A stretch of 37,235 nucleotides of DNA, taken from contig NZ_JAEUFG010000036.1 of the NCBI RefSeq assembly GCF_018588585.1, positions 1-37,235 of the forward strand, read 5' to 3'. Shown here one piece after another: positions 13,862 to 23,001 of this stretch (positions within the stretch are counted from its first letter, which is position 1; each line of letters begins with the position of its first letter). Position numbers and translations under genes: made by a program. The stretch comes from Bacillus sp. SM2101 (GTDB lineage Bacteria > Bacillota > Bacilli > Bacillales > SM2101). Under the pieces are notes generated by a model. The model searched no databases. It saw only the letters and a list, made by a program, of their open reading frames with translations, and was not told the origin of the DNA.

Positions 13862-15470
13862 GTTTTGTCTCTCCTTTGGCTTTTGGAACAACCACTGTAA
13901 AGTTTGCCCCACCTAAGTTGCTTTTTGACAAAGTTATATACCCTTGTAAATTGTCCACGGCTTTTTCTACTAAGTGTAAGCCATAACCTCTGTTTGAATT
14001 CTTTTTTGTACTAAAGCCTTTAGTGAAAATTTTCTCCTCCATATTTTTTGGTATGCCATTTCCTGAGTCTTCAACTTCAAAAATGATATCGTGTCCAATA
14101 TCTGTCATAAATAATTGTACGACTCTGTCTTTTGGAGGTAATTCAAGAACTGCTTCGAAGGAATTTTCAAGTAGGTTACCTAAAATGGTAACTAATTTTT
14201 CTTTCTGAATGGTAGTAGGGATATCTTTTAAACTACTATCATTATGAACTACAAAATTTACTTTCAACTCATGCGCCCGATTATACTTTCCTAGAATTAA
14301 AGCTGATATAAGAGTATTAGGAACCGCTTTCATTAAAAAGTGAACTAAATTTTGGTACCCTGACGTCTCCGACTGTATTAAATCAAGTGCTTCTTGATGT
14401 GATTCCAACTGAATTAATCCTGCTATTGTATAAAGTTTGTTTGAATACTCATGAGTTTGTGCACGAAGTATTTCCGTATACTGTTGAACTTGAGAGAGCT
14501 CATTCGATAATTGGTCAATTTCGGTTTTTTTTCTGAAGCTTGCGACAACTCCGCTTATATGATTGTTAGTGAAAATAGGTATTCTATTAACAATCGTATC
14601 ATAATTTCCAATTTGTAATTCATCATTATAGTGACTTTCACTTGTTTCAAGTACTTCCAGCATTTTTGTATGTGGTAAAATTTGTTGAATTTGTTTTCCT
14701 ACTATTAGTTCAGATGGAGATAAAGCTAAAATTTGATACGCCTTTTGATTGGCTAATGTGATTTTCCCTTCATGATTAATTGCTATAATACCTTCATGTA
14801 TTGATTCGAGGATGGCATTCTTTTCTATAAATAACTGTGCGATCTCTCTTGGCTCTAAACCAAAAATTTGGTTTTTGAAATTTGTAGCGATAGAAACTGC
14901 ACCTAAAATACCAATTGCTAGCACGATAATAATTAAAATGATCACTTTTGTTTTATACTCTTGGATAATGACTTGTACGTCTTCAGTTAAAAAACCTACA
15001 GACACAATTCCTATAACAGAGCCATCTTCATCAACTATGGGGACTTTACCTCGGATGGAAGGACCTAATGTCCCTACTGCTTGAGAAACATAAGATTCTC
15101 CAAGTAGTAACGCGCGATCATTATCACCACCTACCATATGTTTCCCAATTCGATCTTGAATTGGATGGGAGTAACGAATACCATCCTGATTTCCTACTAC
15201 TATGAATTCAGCACCAGTTTGTACTCTAATCTTTTCTACAAGTGGTTGAATGATAATAGAAGGATTCTCAAGCTCAAAAGCATCAGAAATTTTCTGGATA
15301 GATGAAACTGTTTTAGAGACAGCCAATGCTCGTTTCCCAATTTGGCTTTCTATACTTTCTGACAACATCGAATTAAATAAGGTTCCGGCAATGATTAGAA
15401 TAAACATTAATAATAAAACAATTAATAAAGCCATTTTTGTTTGAAGTTGAAGTGACTTTATCGATTTCAT
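13854..15470 (-). CDS. CitA/DcuS-type sensor histidine kinase
   Basis: A 538-residue membrane kinase: TM1 (about 12-33), an extracytoplasmic PAS-like sensor (about 34-172), TM2 (about 175-195), a cytoplasmic PAS (about 215-315), a phosphorylation helix with H340 in QTHEYSNKL, and an ATPase domain with N box NLLENSFEAV, G1 DSGNGIP and G2 GYGLHLV. The sensor keeps R99, H102 (GIRYSHP) and R140/K142 (IRGKVPI), which match the carboxylate-binding residues known in CitA and DcuS, so it should sense citrate or a C4-dicarboxylate. Start: AAAGGAG is 8-9 nt from ATG 15470; the upstream ATG at 15494 has a poor site. It is coupled to the response regulator and faces tctCBA. Confidence 0.93.
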   Translation of the reverse strand: MKSIKSLQLQTKMALLIVLLLMFILIIAGTLFNSMLSESIESQIGKRALAVSKTVSSIQKISDAFELENPSIIIQPLVEKIRVQTGAEFIVVGNQDGIRYSHPIQDRIGKHMVGGDNDRALLLGESYVSQAVGTLGPSIRGKVPIVDEDGSVIGIVSVGFLTEDVQVIIQEYKTKVIILIIIVLAIGILGAVSIATNFKNQIFGLEPREIAQLFIEKNAILESIHEGIIAINHEGKITLANQKAYQILALSPSELIVGKQIQQILPHTKMLEVLETSESHYNDELQIGNYDTIVNRIPIFTNNHISGVVASFRKKTEIDQLSNELSQVQQYTEILRAQTHEYSNKLYTIAGLIQLESHQEALDLIQSETSGYQNLVHFLMKAVPNTLISALILGKYNRAHELKVNFVVHNDSSLKDIPTTIQKEKLVTILGNLLENSFEAVLELPPKDRVVQLFMTDIGHDIIFEVEDSGNGIPKNMEEKIFTKGFSTKKNSNRGYGLHLVEKAVDNLQGYITLSKSNLGGANFTVVVPKAKGETKHE

Positions 15471-15610
15471 CCCATATGTCTCCTTTATAGACATTCTCTA
15501 AACCTATTATAACGTTTTCTAAAGTTATTATAATAATAAATTAAGATAGTAAAACATTTTACTTTTGCTAAAATATAGATATTGAATATAGTTCTTGGGA
15601 GGATCAAATT

Positions 15611-16093
15611 ATGTCTACATTACAAAAAGCAATTAAGCTGAGGGAAGAAGGTCATTTAGAGTCTTCAAAGGAGTTAATGCTAAAGCTTGTTGATGAAGAG
15701 CCTAACAATCCAACAGTGCTATATCAATGCGCTTGGTCACATGATGTACTTGGACTTGAAGTTGAAGCGGTCCCTTATTATGTGAAAGCACTAGGAACTG
15801 GTTTAGCTGGCGAAGACAAAAGGGGAGCATTGTTAGGGTTAGGGAGCACATATAGAACGATAGGTGAATACCAGCTAGCAAAAGAAACGTTAGAAAATGG
15901 ATTGAAAGAATTCCCACATGCAAATGAATTTTATCCTTTTTATGCTATGGCTTTACACAATTTGGGACATCACAAAGAATCAATGGAAGTATTATTGTGT
16001 AACCTGGCTGAATTAACGAATGATGAGGGTATTAAGCAATATCAAAAGGCTATTATCTTTTATGCAGATAAACTAGATAAAGTATGGACCTGA
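15611..16093 (+). CDS. Tetratricopeptide repeat protein
   Basis: A 160-residue all-helical protein, cytoplasmic, without signal or membrane segments. TPR units are visible at about 3-36 (AIKLREEGHLESSKELMLKL), about 37-70 (VLYQCAWSHDVLGLEVEAV) and about 74-107 (ALLGLGSTYRTIGEYQLAKETL), with a further unit around 110-140. The layout and the GEDKRGALLGLGSTYR stretch fit the TPR_5 group. Such proteins mediate protein-protein contacts; the partner is unknown. GGGAGGA precedes ATG 15611. It stands alone between the divergent kinase gene and a repeat-rich gap. Confidence 0.85.
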   Translation: MSTLQKAIKLREEGHLESSKELMLKLVDEEPNNPTVLYQCAWSHDVLGLEVEAVPYYVKALGTGLAGEDKRGALLGLGSTYRTIGEYQLAKETLENGLKEFPHANEFYPFYAMALHNLGHHKESMEVLLCNLAELTNDEGIKQYQKAIIFYADKLDKVWT

Positions 16094-16548
16094 TCATTTA
16101 ATTAAACGTTTGTTTAAATGTGCCCTATTCGATTGCTGTCGTACTTATATAGGAACATCAAGGTGAGGTTATATACGACAAAGATATTAACTTTGTTGCT
16201 TATTCGACAAAGATAAAAATGCTCTGTTAATTAACTTTGTTGTTTGAATTTAAGTAACTGATGTGTAGCTATGGTCTTTATAGAAGTGAAGAGAAGGTGG
16301 CCCGATCGTTAGTTATATTCGTGTTTAGATCTTATTAAAAAAGCAACAATTAAGGCGAAAACAGCCAAGTACAAAGAAAAGTTATCACAAAAGTTTGCTA
16401 TTATTATTATTGCTAAAATTAAGATAGGAAACAGCCTCTAATTATAGCTTACTATTAATTGTTGTATGTAGTTTATTATATAGAAGGTTAGTAAAAATGA
16501 ACAAAAGCCAGTACCGTTGTTGAACTAAAGGTACTGGCTTTTCATAAA
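16094..16548. other. Repeat-bearing intergenic region
   Basis: About 455 bp without a gene. It has two units of CGACAAAGATA ... TTAACTTTGTTG (about 16177-16200 and 16206-16242), then a candidate member of the dispersed inverted-end element family (about 16217-16370, ending GGCGAAAACAGCC), and the bidirectional terminator at 16503-16542. The segment TTATATTCGTGTTTAG with a nearby AAAGCAACAA recurs at about 34828-34860. Confidence 0.5.
16503..16542 (-). terminator. Bidirectional terminator after the moxR operon
   Basis: A 13-bp stem (AAAAGCCAGTACC at 16503-16515 with 16530-16542) and a 14-nt loop. It is flanked by T-rich sequence on the plus side and lies just past the stop of the minus-strand operon. 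Confidence 0.8.
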
Positions 16549-17715
16549 TTAAGAAGAATGACTTTTAATCTCTTTTATCGTCTGTGTAAATTGTTGTTTT
16601 TCTTTCTTGGAGACATCTACTTCTCCGTATCGTGCTTTTTTATAAATCGCTTCAAATTCTGCTACGTGAATATGATTGATGTCTAGACGGTGTAGCCATT
16701 CATGGACAGTTTCATTGACTTTTCGACCTCTTCCTTTTTTAGCCATATGATGTTCAAGACGGTCAAACCTTTTCCGAATCATTCGATTTCCATGAGATGA
16801 ATACATTCCTCTACCATACATAATGGTTGTATGACTAACGTCGTTATTAATGGCTAGCGGTTGTACTTTATGAGAAGGGTCATTTGTAGCATGAGCTTTT
16901 CTTTTGAATAAAAGATAAATAACTAACCCTACAATAATAACAATCAAAACATAAATAAAAGTGTTATTTCCAGTAGCGTCTTGATTAATACTATTTTGCA
17001 CTAGCTGGACTAATGTTTCTTCCTCTTTACCTTCGGTCTCGAATAGTTCTGGAATTGTCAACGGAGGTAATGGTAATTTCGAAACGATCCATGATATTGC
17101 AATAAAAGCTCCGGTAGCAACATATGCAATGACAAGCGTCACTACTTTATAAATCATCGGAATAATAATTTTACCAACAAAAACGATCGTAATTACGATT
17201 AATAGAGAAAGTAATCCCCATAACCGGTTCGCCGTCTGACCTCCTGACAGTTCATTATTTTCCCGCCTAACGATTGGGAAGAATAATACCTGTACTACTA
17301 ATAAATACAACATTTCGGGTTTGTTTAATACTAATACAATAGGGATGACTAACATCGAAACGATCATATGCTTCTCAAAACTTTCCCATTTTCTTAATTT
17401 AAGATGAATTAGAAGCCTCCAAACAGAAACGATAGAGATTGCAGCTGCTTCAATTACTGGGATATTAAGAAATAAGGCAACAACAAATAGAAATGGGATG
17501 TATAATAAGGCGCCTTGATTAAAGGCTTTTCCCTCCATTTTATATATGATCATTGCAGTTGGGATTGCACCCACGACATATAGTAAAAAAAATAAACTTA
17601 CTGGTACAATCTCATTAGTGAATATAGATAATAAGACTATACAGAAATACACGATCAAACTTTCGTAAAGATAATTTATAAAAGGGACGTAATTCGCTTT
17701 AAACCAGTTAAGCAA
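16549..17715 (-). CDS. Membrane protein with DUF4129-like C terminus (third gene of moxR operon)
   Basis: About 388 residues. The N-terminal two thirds carry six to seven hydrophobic segments, then a short loop (about 220-250), one more segment (about 253-272, TFIYVLIVIIVGLVIYLLF) and a basic cytoplasmic tail. The end, VHEWLHRLDINHIHVAEFEAIYKKARYGEVDVSKKE, resembles the DUF4129 module usually found after a transglutaminase-like domain. B. subtilis YebA, in the same operon position, is about 737 residues and has the transglutaminase core; that core is missing here. Start: AAGGAG is 8 nt from TTG 17715 and only 2 nt from ATG 17721, so TTG is favoured. It overlaps the end of the DUF58 gene. Confidence 0.7.
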   Translation of the reverse strand: MLNWFKANYVPFINYLYESLIVYFCIVLLSIFTNEIVPVSLFFLLYVVGAIPTAMIIYKMEGKAFNQGALLYIPFLFVVALFLNIPVIEAAAISIVSVWRLLIHLKLRKWESFEKHMIVSMLVIPIVLVLNKPEMLYLLVVQVLFFPIVRRENNELSGGQTANRLWGLLSLLIVITIVFVGKIIIPMIYKVVTLVIAYVATGAFIAISWIVSKLPLPPLTIPELFETEGKEEETLVQLVQNSINQDATGNNTFIYVLIVIIVGLVIYLLFKRKAHATNDPSHKVQPLAINNDVSHTTIMYGRGMYSSHGNRMIRKRFDRLEHHMAKKGRGRKVNETVHEWLHRLDINHIHVAEFEAIYKKARYGEVDVSKKEKQQFTQTIKEIKSHSS

Positions 17716-18925
17716 GTGCATCACTCCTTAACTTGAATGGCTGTAAATATCCATATTCTTCATTGTTTTCCACATTAAATAGTGACATACCACCGCGTGA
17801 CCAGGATGCAAGGTAGTTTGCAATGGTTGATCCATAATCACCGAAATATAGCACGATTGCATCTTCATCAATTCTCCTGTCTAGAGAGTGGAAAAAATGG
17901 TTAATATGCTTGATGTAGTTACCTTCATTTATTCTTGCAAGCATTTCGAGTGCAATGGATAGGTGTTTCCCCCCAGTTCCTGGCTCCAAATGAAAGATTG
18001 AATCATTACTGTTTGTAACTACATTTGCGTATATTTCAAAAGGGATATTTTGTTTGTAGGCATATTGACATATAAATGCAACATAGCTTATGTAGTCCTC
18101 CATCTCTTCTGACAAATCAAATGACATTTGACGATCTTTTAAAACATTTAATATGATCGTCCATTTATGGTAAACTGTTTTGTCATATTCCTTAGTCATT
18201 AGCTGACCGTTCTTTGCGGACAAATTCCAATGTATACGTGAAAATGGATCATTGGCAGCATACTCTCTTGCACCTCTAATACGTGATATGTCCTCAAATA
18301 AAGAATGTGGGTAAATTTGTTCTCCAGCCCTCATTTTACTAAATGTTTGTATGTTTGCTAACGGTTTTGGTTCTGGATAAACGAGTATTTCTTGTCCGAT
18401 CCCCCAAGTATTATAGTGTGATACCGTTCCTATATGGAATGGGTCATATATTTGTAAATTAATCTCTCTTATACGTGTGACCCCTCTTTTATTGGCAACG
18501 ATGTTTACAGGATATGATTTGGATGACTTGTATTGATATGTAAGAGGTAGTTTATAAGGTGACCTCTTAGCCATAACATTATCGTACAATTTAGGGATAT
18601 TTGTACATTTTATTGTATTATTGCATGTAAACGTTACGTTTCCTTGAAGTAATGGTAGGATACCTTTATGATGCAACTTCAAATACAATGTAGCTTCATC
18701 GTTTGGAAACATTCTTATGGTCGTCTTCTCATCTTCAATGCGAATGTACTTCCCTATATTATGCAAATATAAATAGATGAAAAAATATAATGAGCACAAT
18801 ACGAAAATACAAAAAAATAAAATATTTGATTTAATAAAGATGAATTCGATAAATAGCAATAAAGAAACCAACCAAATAGATCGAGAAAATATGGTAGGTA
18901 TGTGTACAGTTTTATACCAATTCAT
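17708..18925 (-). CDS. DUF58 domain-containing protein (YeaD-like)
   Basis: A 405-residue protein with two N-terminal membrane segments (about 14-30 and 32-52), then a soluble part. The DUF58 signature is at about 226-262 (RIRGAREYAANDPFSRIHWN, then SAKNGQLMTKEYD). DUF58 proteins form a von Willebrand A-like fold and act with MoxR ATPases; the exact task in Bacillus is unknown, with cell envelope or protein maturation roles proposed. The ATG at 18925 overlaps the MoxR stop as TAATG, and its own end overlaps the next gene, so the three are one translationally coupled operon like B. subtilis yeaC-yeaD-yebA. Confidence 0.9.
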   Translation of the reverse strand: MNWYKTVHIPTIFSRSIWLVSLLLFIEFIFIKSNILFFCIFVLCSLYFFIYLYLHNIGKYIRIEDEKTTIRMFPNDEATLYLKLHHKGILPLLQGNVTFTCNNTIKCTNIPKLYDNVMAKRSPYKLPLTYQYKSSKSYPVNIVANKRGVTRIREINLQIYDPFHIGTVSHYNTWGIGQEILVYPEPKPLANIQTFSKMRAGEQIYPHSLFEDISRIRGAREYAANDPFSRIHWNLSAKNGQLMTKEYDKTVYHKWTIILNVLKDRQMSFDLSEEMEDYISYVAFICQYAYKQNIPFEIYANVVTNSNDSIFHLEPGTGGKHLSIALEMLARINEGNYIKHINHFFHSLDRRIDEDAIVLYFGDYGSTIANYLASWSRGGMSLFNVENNEEYGYLQPFKLRSDALA

Positions 18926-19866
18926 TATAGTGTGGCTCCTGATTCAACCGGTACTTCAACTGAATCTATAATATGCTGTATGATTTCATGAGATTGTGTT
19001 TTTAACATACCTTCTGTTGAAAGAACAAGCCGATGACTCAATATGTATGGTGCGAGCTCTTTAACATCTTCAGGGATACAATAATCTCGCTCTTTGAGAA
19101 AAGCTCTTGCTTGAATGGCTCTCATGAAAGCTAATGTACCCCGTGGGCTTACGCCTGTTTCAATGAGATCAGATTGTCGTGTTGCATGGATAATAGCGAG
19201 AAGATATGTTTCAATATCTTCAGATATTTTGATTTGTTTTATCTCATCTTGGTAGTTTAATAGTAGTGTTGAATCAACAATACTTTGTATATGTTTAAGT
19301 GGATCTTCATTGCGATAGCGTTTAATCATTTCTTTCTCTTCATCAAATGAAGGATAGCCGACAGGAATAACCATGAAAAATCGGTCAAGTTGAGCATCTG
19401 GCAATGGGAAAGTTCCATGTGATTCAACAGGGTTTTGGGTGGCGAATACAATGAATGGCTCTGGTAATTTGTATGTACTACCATCAATTGTTACTTGTCG
19501 CTCTTCCATTGCCTCAAGTAAGCTGGATTGTGTACGAGGTGTTGCTCGATTAATTTCGTCAGCTAATAAAATATTTGTATTTACTGGACCTAAGCGTAAT
19601 TGAAAATCCTGTTCTTTAGGATTGAAAAATTGAATACCAGTAACATCGCTTGGAAGTACATCAGGGGTGAATTGTATTCGTTGAAAAGACCCATTAATGA
19701 GTGAAGCAAACGTTTTAGCTAGTTTTGTTTTTCCTGTACCAGGAACATCCTCCAGAAGTACATGACCCTTGCTTAGGATGGATACTAACAAAAGCTCGGT
19801 CACTTTTTCTTTGCCAATCAACACTTCATTAACCGAATTTTGGAAATTATTTAAAATTGAAGACAT
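18925..19866 (-). CDS. MoxR family AAA+ ATPase (YeaC-like)
   Basis: A 313-residue AAA+ ATPase of the MoxR group, a chaperone-like factor. Walker A is GTGKTKLA (43-50), Walker B is LLADEINR, sensor I is FATQNPVE, and the C-terminal lid has GVSPRGTLAFMRA. It should act on a partner with a vWA or DUF58 domain, here the next gene. Start: GTG, ATA, ACT, ATG are consecutive in frame; AAAGGTG is 6 nt before ATG 19866 and overlaps GTG 19875, so ATG is chosen. It is the first gene of the operon. Length is standard. Confidence 0.93.
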   Translation of the reverse strand: MSSILNNFQNSVNEVLIGKEKVTELLLVSILSKGHVLLEDVPGTGKTKLAKTFASLINGSFQRIQFTPDVLPSDVTGIQFFNPKEQDFQLRLGPVNTNILLADEINRATPRTQSSLLEAMEERQVTIDGSTYKLPEPFIVFATQNPVESHGTFPLPDAQLDRFFMVIPVGYPSFDEEKEMIKRYRNEDPLKHIQSIVDSTLLLNYQDEIKQIKISEDIETYLLAIIHATRQSDLIETGVSPRGTLAFMRAIQARAFLKERDYCIPEDVKELAPYILSHRLVLSTEGMLKTQSHEIIQHIIDSVEVPVESGATL

Positions 19867-20103
19867 AGTTATCACCTTTCTTTGTAAGATTCGTAGTTAT
19901 TTAATGTATTAGATGGAATTATTAGGATGACTATCATTATATAATAAATTTTTTATATATGAAATAAGAACTACAGACAACTTACCATTAGCTGTTGTAG
20001 GTTCGCTTTCAGGTTGTGATACAAGCATCATATCACATATAAGTGTATTAACCGAAACGTAAAGTTAGGTGCAACATGATATAATAGAAATCAAGTATAA
20101 TTC

Positions 20104-20248
20104 TAAAATGGCTGTTTTCGCATTGACCTACTAAGATATAAAAACGTAAACATCTATCTTCTGTCGTGCCTTTATTACTATAAGATTGTGGGACTTAAAT
20201 GTCATTTTTAGTAAAAATAGCAACGGAGTTTACGAAAAGAGCATTTTA
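20104..20248. repeat. 145-bp element with imperfect terminal inverted repeats
   Basis: The left end TAAAATGGCTGTTTTCG (20104-20120) matches, inverted, the right end CGAAAAGAGCATTTTA (20233-20248) with small gaps. The motif AGCAAC lies about 20 bp inside the right end, as in the elements at 8277-8450 and about 16217-16370. Similar ends occur near 5038-5123 and 34731. It has no reading frame, so it is a MITE-like or structural intergenic repeat. Confidence 0.55.
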
Positions 20249-20290
20249 AATAGATTTATTTCAACTGTATAAGTTTATAATTGTCGAGCT

Positions 20291-20435
20291 TAAGGTGTCT
20301 TGAGGCCATAAGTCAATCTTTCAATAATGTATCAAGTATCTTTTTCGCCAGCTTATTTTAAGCTTGTCACCTATAAATCGTCGCTTTACACATTTGGAAT
20401 CCCAGTTTTAGGCGCTCATCGCCTCAAGTTCCTTA
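20291..20435. ncRNA. Candidate structured RNA or element upstream of ddl
   Basis: Long-range complementary arms TAAGG-N3-CTTGAGGC (20291-20306) and GCCTCAAG-N2-CCTTA (20421-20435) give 13 bp closing a domain of about 145 nt. Inside are a perfect hairpin AGCTTA-TTT-TAAGCT (20350-20364) and GGCG-CTCAT/CGCC (20411-20423). The latter shares bases with the closing helix, so the two would be mutually exclusive. No known riboswitch class was recognised. It could be a leader RNA of ddl-murF, a minus-strand RNA, or another inverted-repeat element. Confidence 0.35.
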
Positions 20436-20517
20436 GTCCATCATGTGAAATGGTTGCAACTCTTGTAGGGGGTTAACAAGGTGCCTATGTATTACTTAAA
20501 TTATGGAGGTTTGTTAT

Positions 20518-21609
20518 ATGAAAATAAAATTAGGATTGCTGTACGGAGGGAAATCAGCTGAACATCAAGTTTCATTGCAAACAGCACTTGCTGTTATTAA
20601 GGCATTGAATAAAGATAAATTTGAAATCCATCCCATTTTTATAACGAGTAATGGGGAGTGGGTCCGTGGTAAGCAAATTACAGATTCAATAGATAATGTA
20701 AGTTCTTTAACATTAGTCTCGGAAGAAAATTCAATTGTCCCTAATACTTTTGCTAATGAGCTTTTCAAATCTTCACAAAGTGCTGATGGCAATCAGGATT
20801 CACTTGATGTCATTTTCCCATTACTCCATGGGACAAATGGAGAAGATGGTACTGTGCAAGGGCTATTGGAATTATTGAACCTTCCTTATGTTGGGAACGG
20901 AGTATTAGCATCAGCAACGGGAATGGATAAAGTGATTATGAAACAATTGTTTGCCCAAGCGGGGCTAAAACAAGTGAATTACGTAGGCTTCACTCGTAAC
21001 GAGTGGCATAAGTTAAAGGAAGAAGCATACGAACAAGTAGAGGAGCAGTTGGGTTATCCATGCTTTGTAAAACCTGCGAACCTAGGATCAAGTGTAGGAA
21101 TTAGTAAATGTAATGGCCGTGATAGCTTGAAGAAGGCTTTCGATGAGGCTTTCACTTATGATCGTAAAATAATTATTGAAGCTGCAGTAGTTGGTCGTGA
21201 AATTGAAGTAGGTGTACTTGGTAATGATGAACCGGAGGTTTCGGTTGCGGGAGAAATTGTCCCTAAAGACGATTTTTACGATTATAAGGCAAAATACGAA
21301 GACGGAGATACTGCGTTAATCATCCCAGCTGATATAACAACATCAGAGTATGAAAAGATTCATGAAATGGCCATAAAAGCATTTAAGGCAATTGATGGCA
21401 CAGGTCTAGTCAGAGCTGATTTCTTCTTAACAGAAGATAGTGAAGTTTATATTAATGAAGTGAATACAATGCCAGGTTTTACACCAGTTAGTATGTTTCC
21501 ATTATTATGGCAACATTCTGGTGTCACATACCCTCAATTAATCGAAAAGCTTGTGCAATTAGCAATAGAACGACATGAAGAGAAACAACAAATTAAATAT
21601 ACATTTTAA
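20518..21609 (+). CDS. ddl: D-alanine--D-alanine ligase
   Basis: Cytoplasmic ATP-grasp enzyme joining two D-alanines for the peptidoglycan stem, 363 residues. Visible motifs: [17 protein letters not shown] at the N terminus (Glu of the AEH motif orients the first D-Ala), [20 protein letters not shown] (about 102-121), [15 protein letters not shown] (ATP-grasp loop, about 183-197), and the metal-binding end [20 protein letters not shown] (about 308-327). Start: GGAGG is 9 nt from ATG 20518; the in-frame ATG at 20503 lies upstream of that site. murF follows after 18 bp, the same pair as in B. subtilis, and feeds its product into MurF. A candidate structured leader lies 80-230 bp upstream. Confidence 0.97.
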   Translation: MKIKLGLLYGGKSAEHQVSLQTALAVIKALNKDKFEIHPIFITSNGEWVRGKQITDSIDNVSSLTLVSEENSIVPNTFANELFKSSQSADGNQDSLDVIFPLLHGTNGEDGTVQGLLELLNLPYVGNGVLASATGMDKVIMKQLFAQAGLKQVNYVGFTRNEWHKLKEEAYEQVEEQLGYPCFVKPANLGSSVGISKCNGRDSLKKAFDEAFTYDRKIIIEAAVVGREIEVGVLGNDEPEVSVAGEIVPKDDFYDYKAKYEDGDTALIIPADITTSEYEKIHEMAIKAFKAIDGTGLVRADFFLTEDSEVYINEVNTMPGFTPVSMFPLLWQHSGVTYPQLIEKLVQLAIERHEEKQQIKYTF

Positions 21610-21627
21610 GTAAAGGATGATCGATAA

Positions 21628-23001
21628 ATGATTAGACGAACATTACAAGAAATTGTTGAGATGGTTTTAGGAGAAGCAGTGCAATTTCAACATAATGGGC
21701 AGTTTATCGAGGGTGTATCTATTAATTCACGAGAAATTCAACATGGGAACTTGTTTATCCCGATCATTGGGGAACGCTTTAATGGACATGATTTTGTTAA
21801 CGATGCGTTTGAACAAGGAGCCGTAGCTTCTCTATGGCAAAAGGGGCAACCGAATATGCCTAAGGGAAGACCGTTAATTGTTGTTGATGACACGCTTATG
21901 GCATTACAAAAGCTTGCTGCACAATATCGACAGCAGCTAAATGTTAAGGTTATAGGTATTACAGGTAGCAATGGAAAAACAACAACCAAAGACTTAATTT
22001 CAGAAGTGCTTTCTACTAATTATAAAGTACTGAAAACAGAAGGTAATTTTAACAATCATTATGGGTTGCCTTTGACGCTATTACGTTTGGAAGAAGATAC
22101 CGATATTGCGGTTCTTGAAATGGGAATGAGTGGTCGTGGCGAAATACAATTATTATCTGAGATTGCTCGCCCTAATGCAGCTGTAATTACAAACATCGGA
22201 GAATCCCATTTGCAAGATTTAGGATCACGGGAAGCCATTTGTGAAGCGAAGCTAGAAATAATAGCAGGGTTACAACCTGGTGCTCCCCTTGTGTACAATG
22301 GTGATGAGCCGCTGCTATTAGAACGGGTGTCTAATTTGGATGGAGAGTTAATTTCATTTGGTAAAAATGAACGAAATAATTTTAAGGTAACTTCTATTTC
22401 ACAACAAAGTGACCAAACTCTTTTTTCAATTAATCAATCTCATAGCATTTCATATATTCTTCCTGTATTAGGGGAGCATAACGTCTATAATGCACTTGCA
22501 GCTATTGCAACTGCACGATATTTTCATGTTTCTTGGGATAAAATAAAAGAAGGTCTAGAGAAAGTTAAACTTACGAATATGAGAATGGAACGTATAGTAG
22601 CACCTTCGGGTTTAACGATAATTAATGATGCCTACAATGCTAGTCCTACTTCCATGAAGGCTGCAATTCACCTGCTAAATGAACTACCAAACTTTTCGCG
22701 TAAGTTTGTTGTTTTTGGAGATATGCTAGAGCTAGGGGAAAACGAAATTGAGTTTCATCGTTCCATAGGAAAAATGTTATTACCAGCTAAGGTTGATTAC
22801 GTATTTACTTTGGGCAGATTAGGAGCAGAAATCGCCCATGAAGCACAAAAAGTATTCCCAGCAGAGAGAACAAGAATTTATAGTGATAAAAAAGAACTTA
22901 TTAGAGAAGTAAAGGAAATTATACAAGCTAATGATGTAATGTTGGTCAAGGCATCGCGTGGGATGGAGCTTGAAGAAGTTGTTGAAGCATTGAAATGGTA
23001 G
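21628..23001 (+). CDS. murF: UDP-N-acetylmuramoyl-tripeptide--D-alanyl-D-alanine ligase
   Basis: Cytoplasmic Mur ligase adding D-Ala-D-Ala to the UDP-MurNAc-tripeptide, 457 residues (usual 450-460). The N-terminal domain has GVSINSREIQHGNLFIPI; the central domain has the P-loop GITGSNGKTTTKDLI (about 110-124), followed by EGNFNNHYGLPLTLL and the EMGMSGRGEI block; the C-terminal domain has INDAYNASPTSMKAA. AAGGATG precedes ATG 21628. It is transcribed after ddl and its stop overlaps the next start by 7 nt. Confidence 0.97.
   Translation: MIRRTLQEIVEMVLGEAVQFQHNGQFIEGVSINSREIQHGNLFIPIIGERFNGHDFVNDAFEQGAVASLWQKGQPNMPKGRPLIVVDDTLMALQKLAAQYRQQLNVKVIGITGSNGKTTTKDLISEVLSTNYKVLKTEGNFNNHYGLPLTLLRLEEDTDIAVLEMGMSGRGEIQLLSEIARPNAAVITNIGESHLQDLGSREAICEAKLEIIAGLQPGAPLVYNGDEPLLLERVSNLDGELISFGKNERNNFKVTSISQQSDQTLFSINQSHSISYILPVLGEHNVYNALAAIATARYFHVSWDKIKEGLEKVKLTNMRMERIVAPSGLTIINDAYNASPTSMKAAIHLLNELPNFSRKFVVFGDMLELGENEIEFHRSIGKMLLPAKVDYVFTLGRLGAEIAHEAQKVFPAERTRIYSDKKELIREVKEIIQANDVMLVKASRGMELEEVVEALKW

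Larger units (their letters stand above)
19867..20517. other. Long intergenic region upstream of ddl
   Basis: About 650 bp between the divergent moxR and ddl genes. It carries a 145-bp inverted-end element (20104-20248), a second 145-bp block bounded by complementary arms (20291-20435), and a small CTTGT/ACAAG hairpin (20462-20480) just before the ddl ribosome site. No coding frame was found. Confidence 0.5.

Noticed and set aside
15507-15520. Cre-like sequence upstream of the sensor kinase gene
   Set aside because: AGAAAACGTTATAA (minus strand) misses the cre consensus at two fixed positions (first T and C13), so it is too weak to list as a site.
19867-20517. T-box or known riboswitch upstream of ddl
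   Set aside because: No T-box core (AGGGTGGNACCGCG), no specifier loop and no known riboswitch consensus were found; only the unassigned inverted-arm block is reported.
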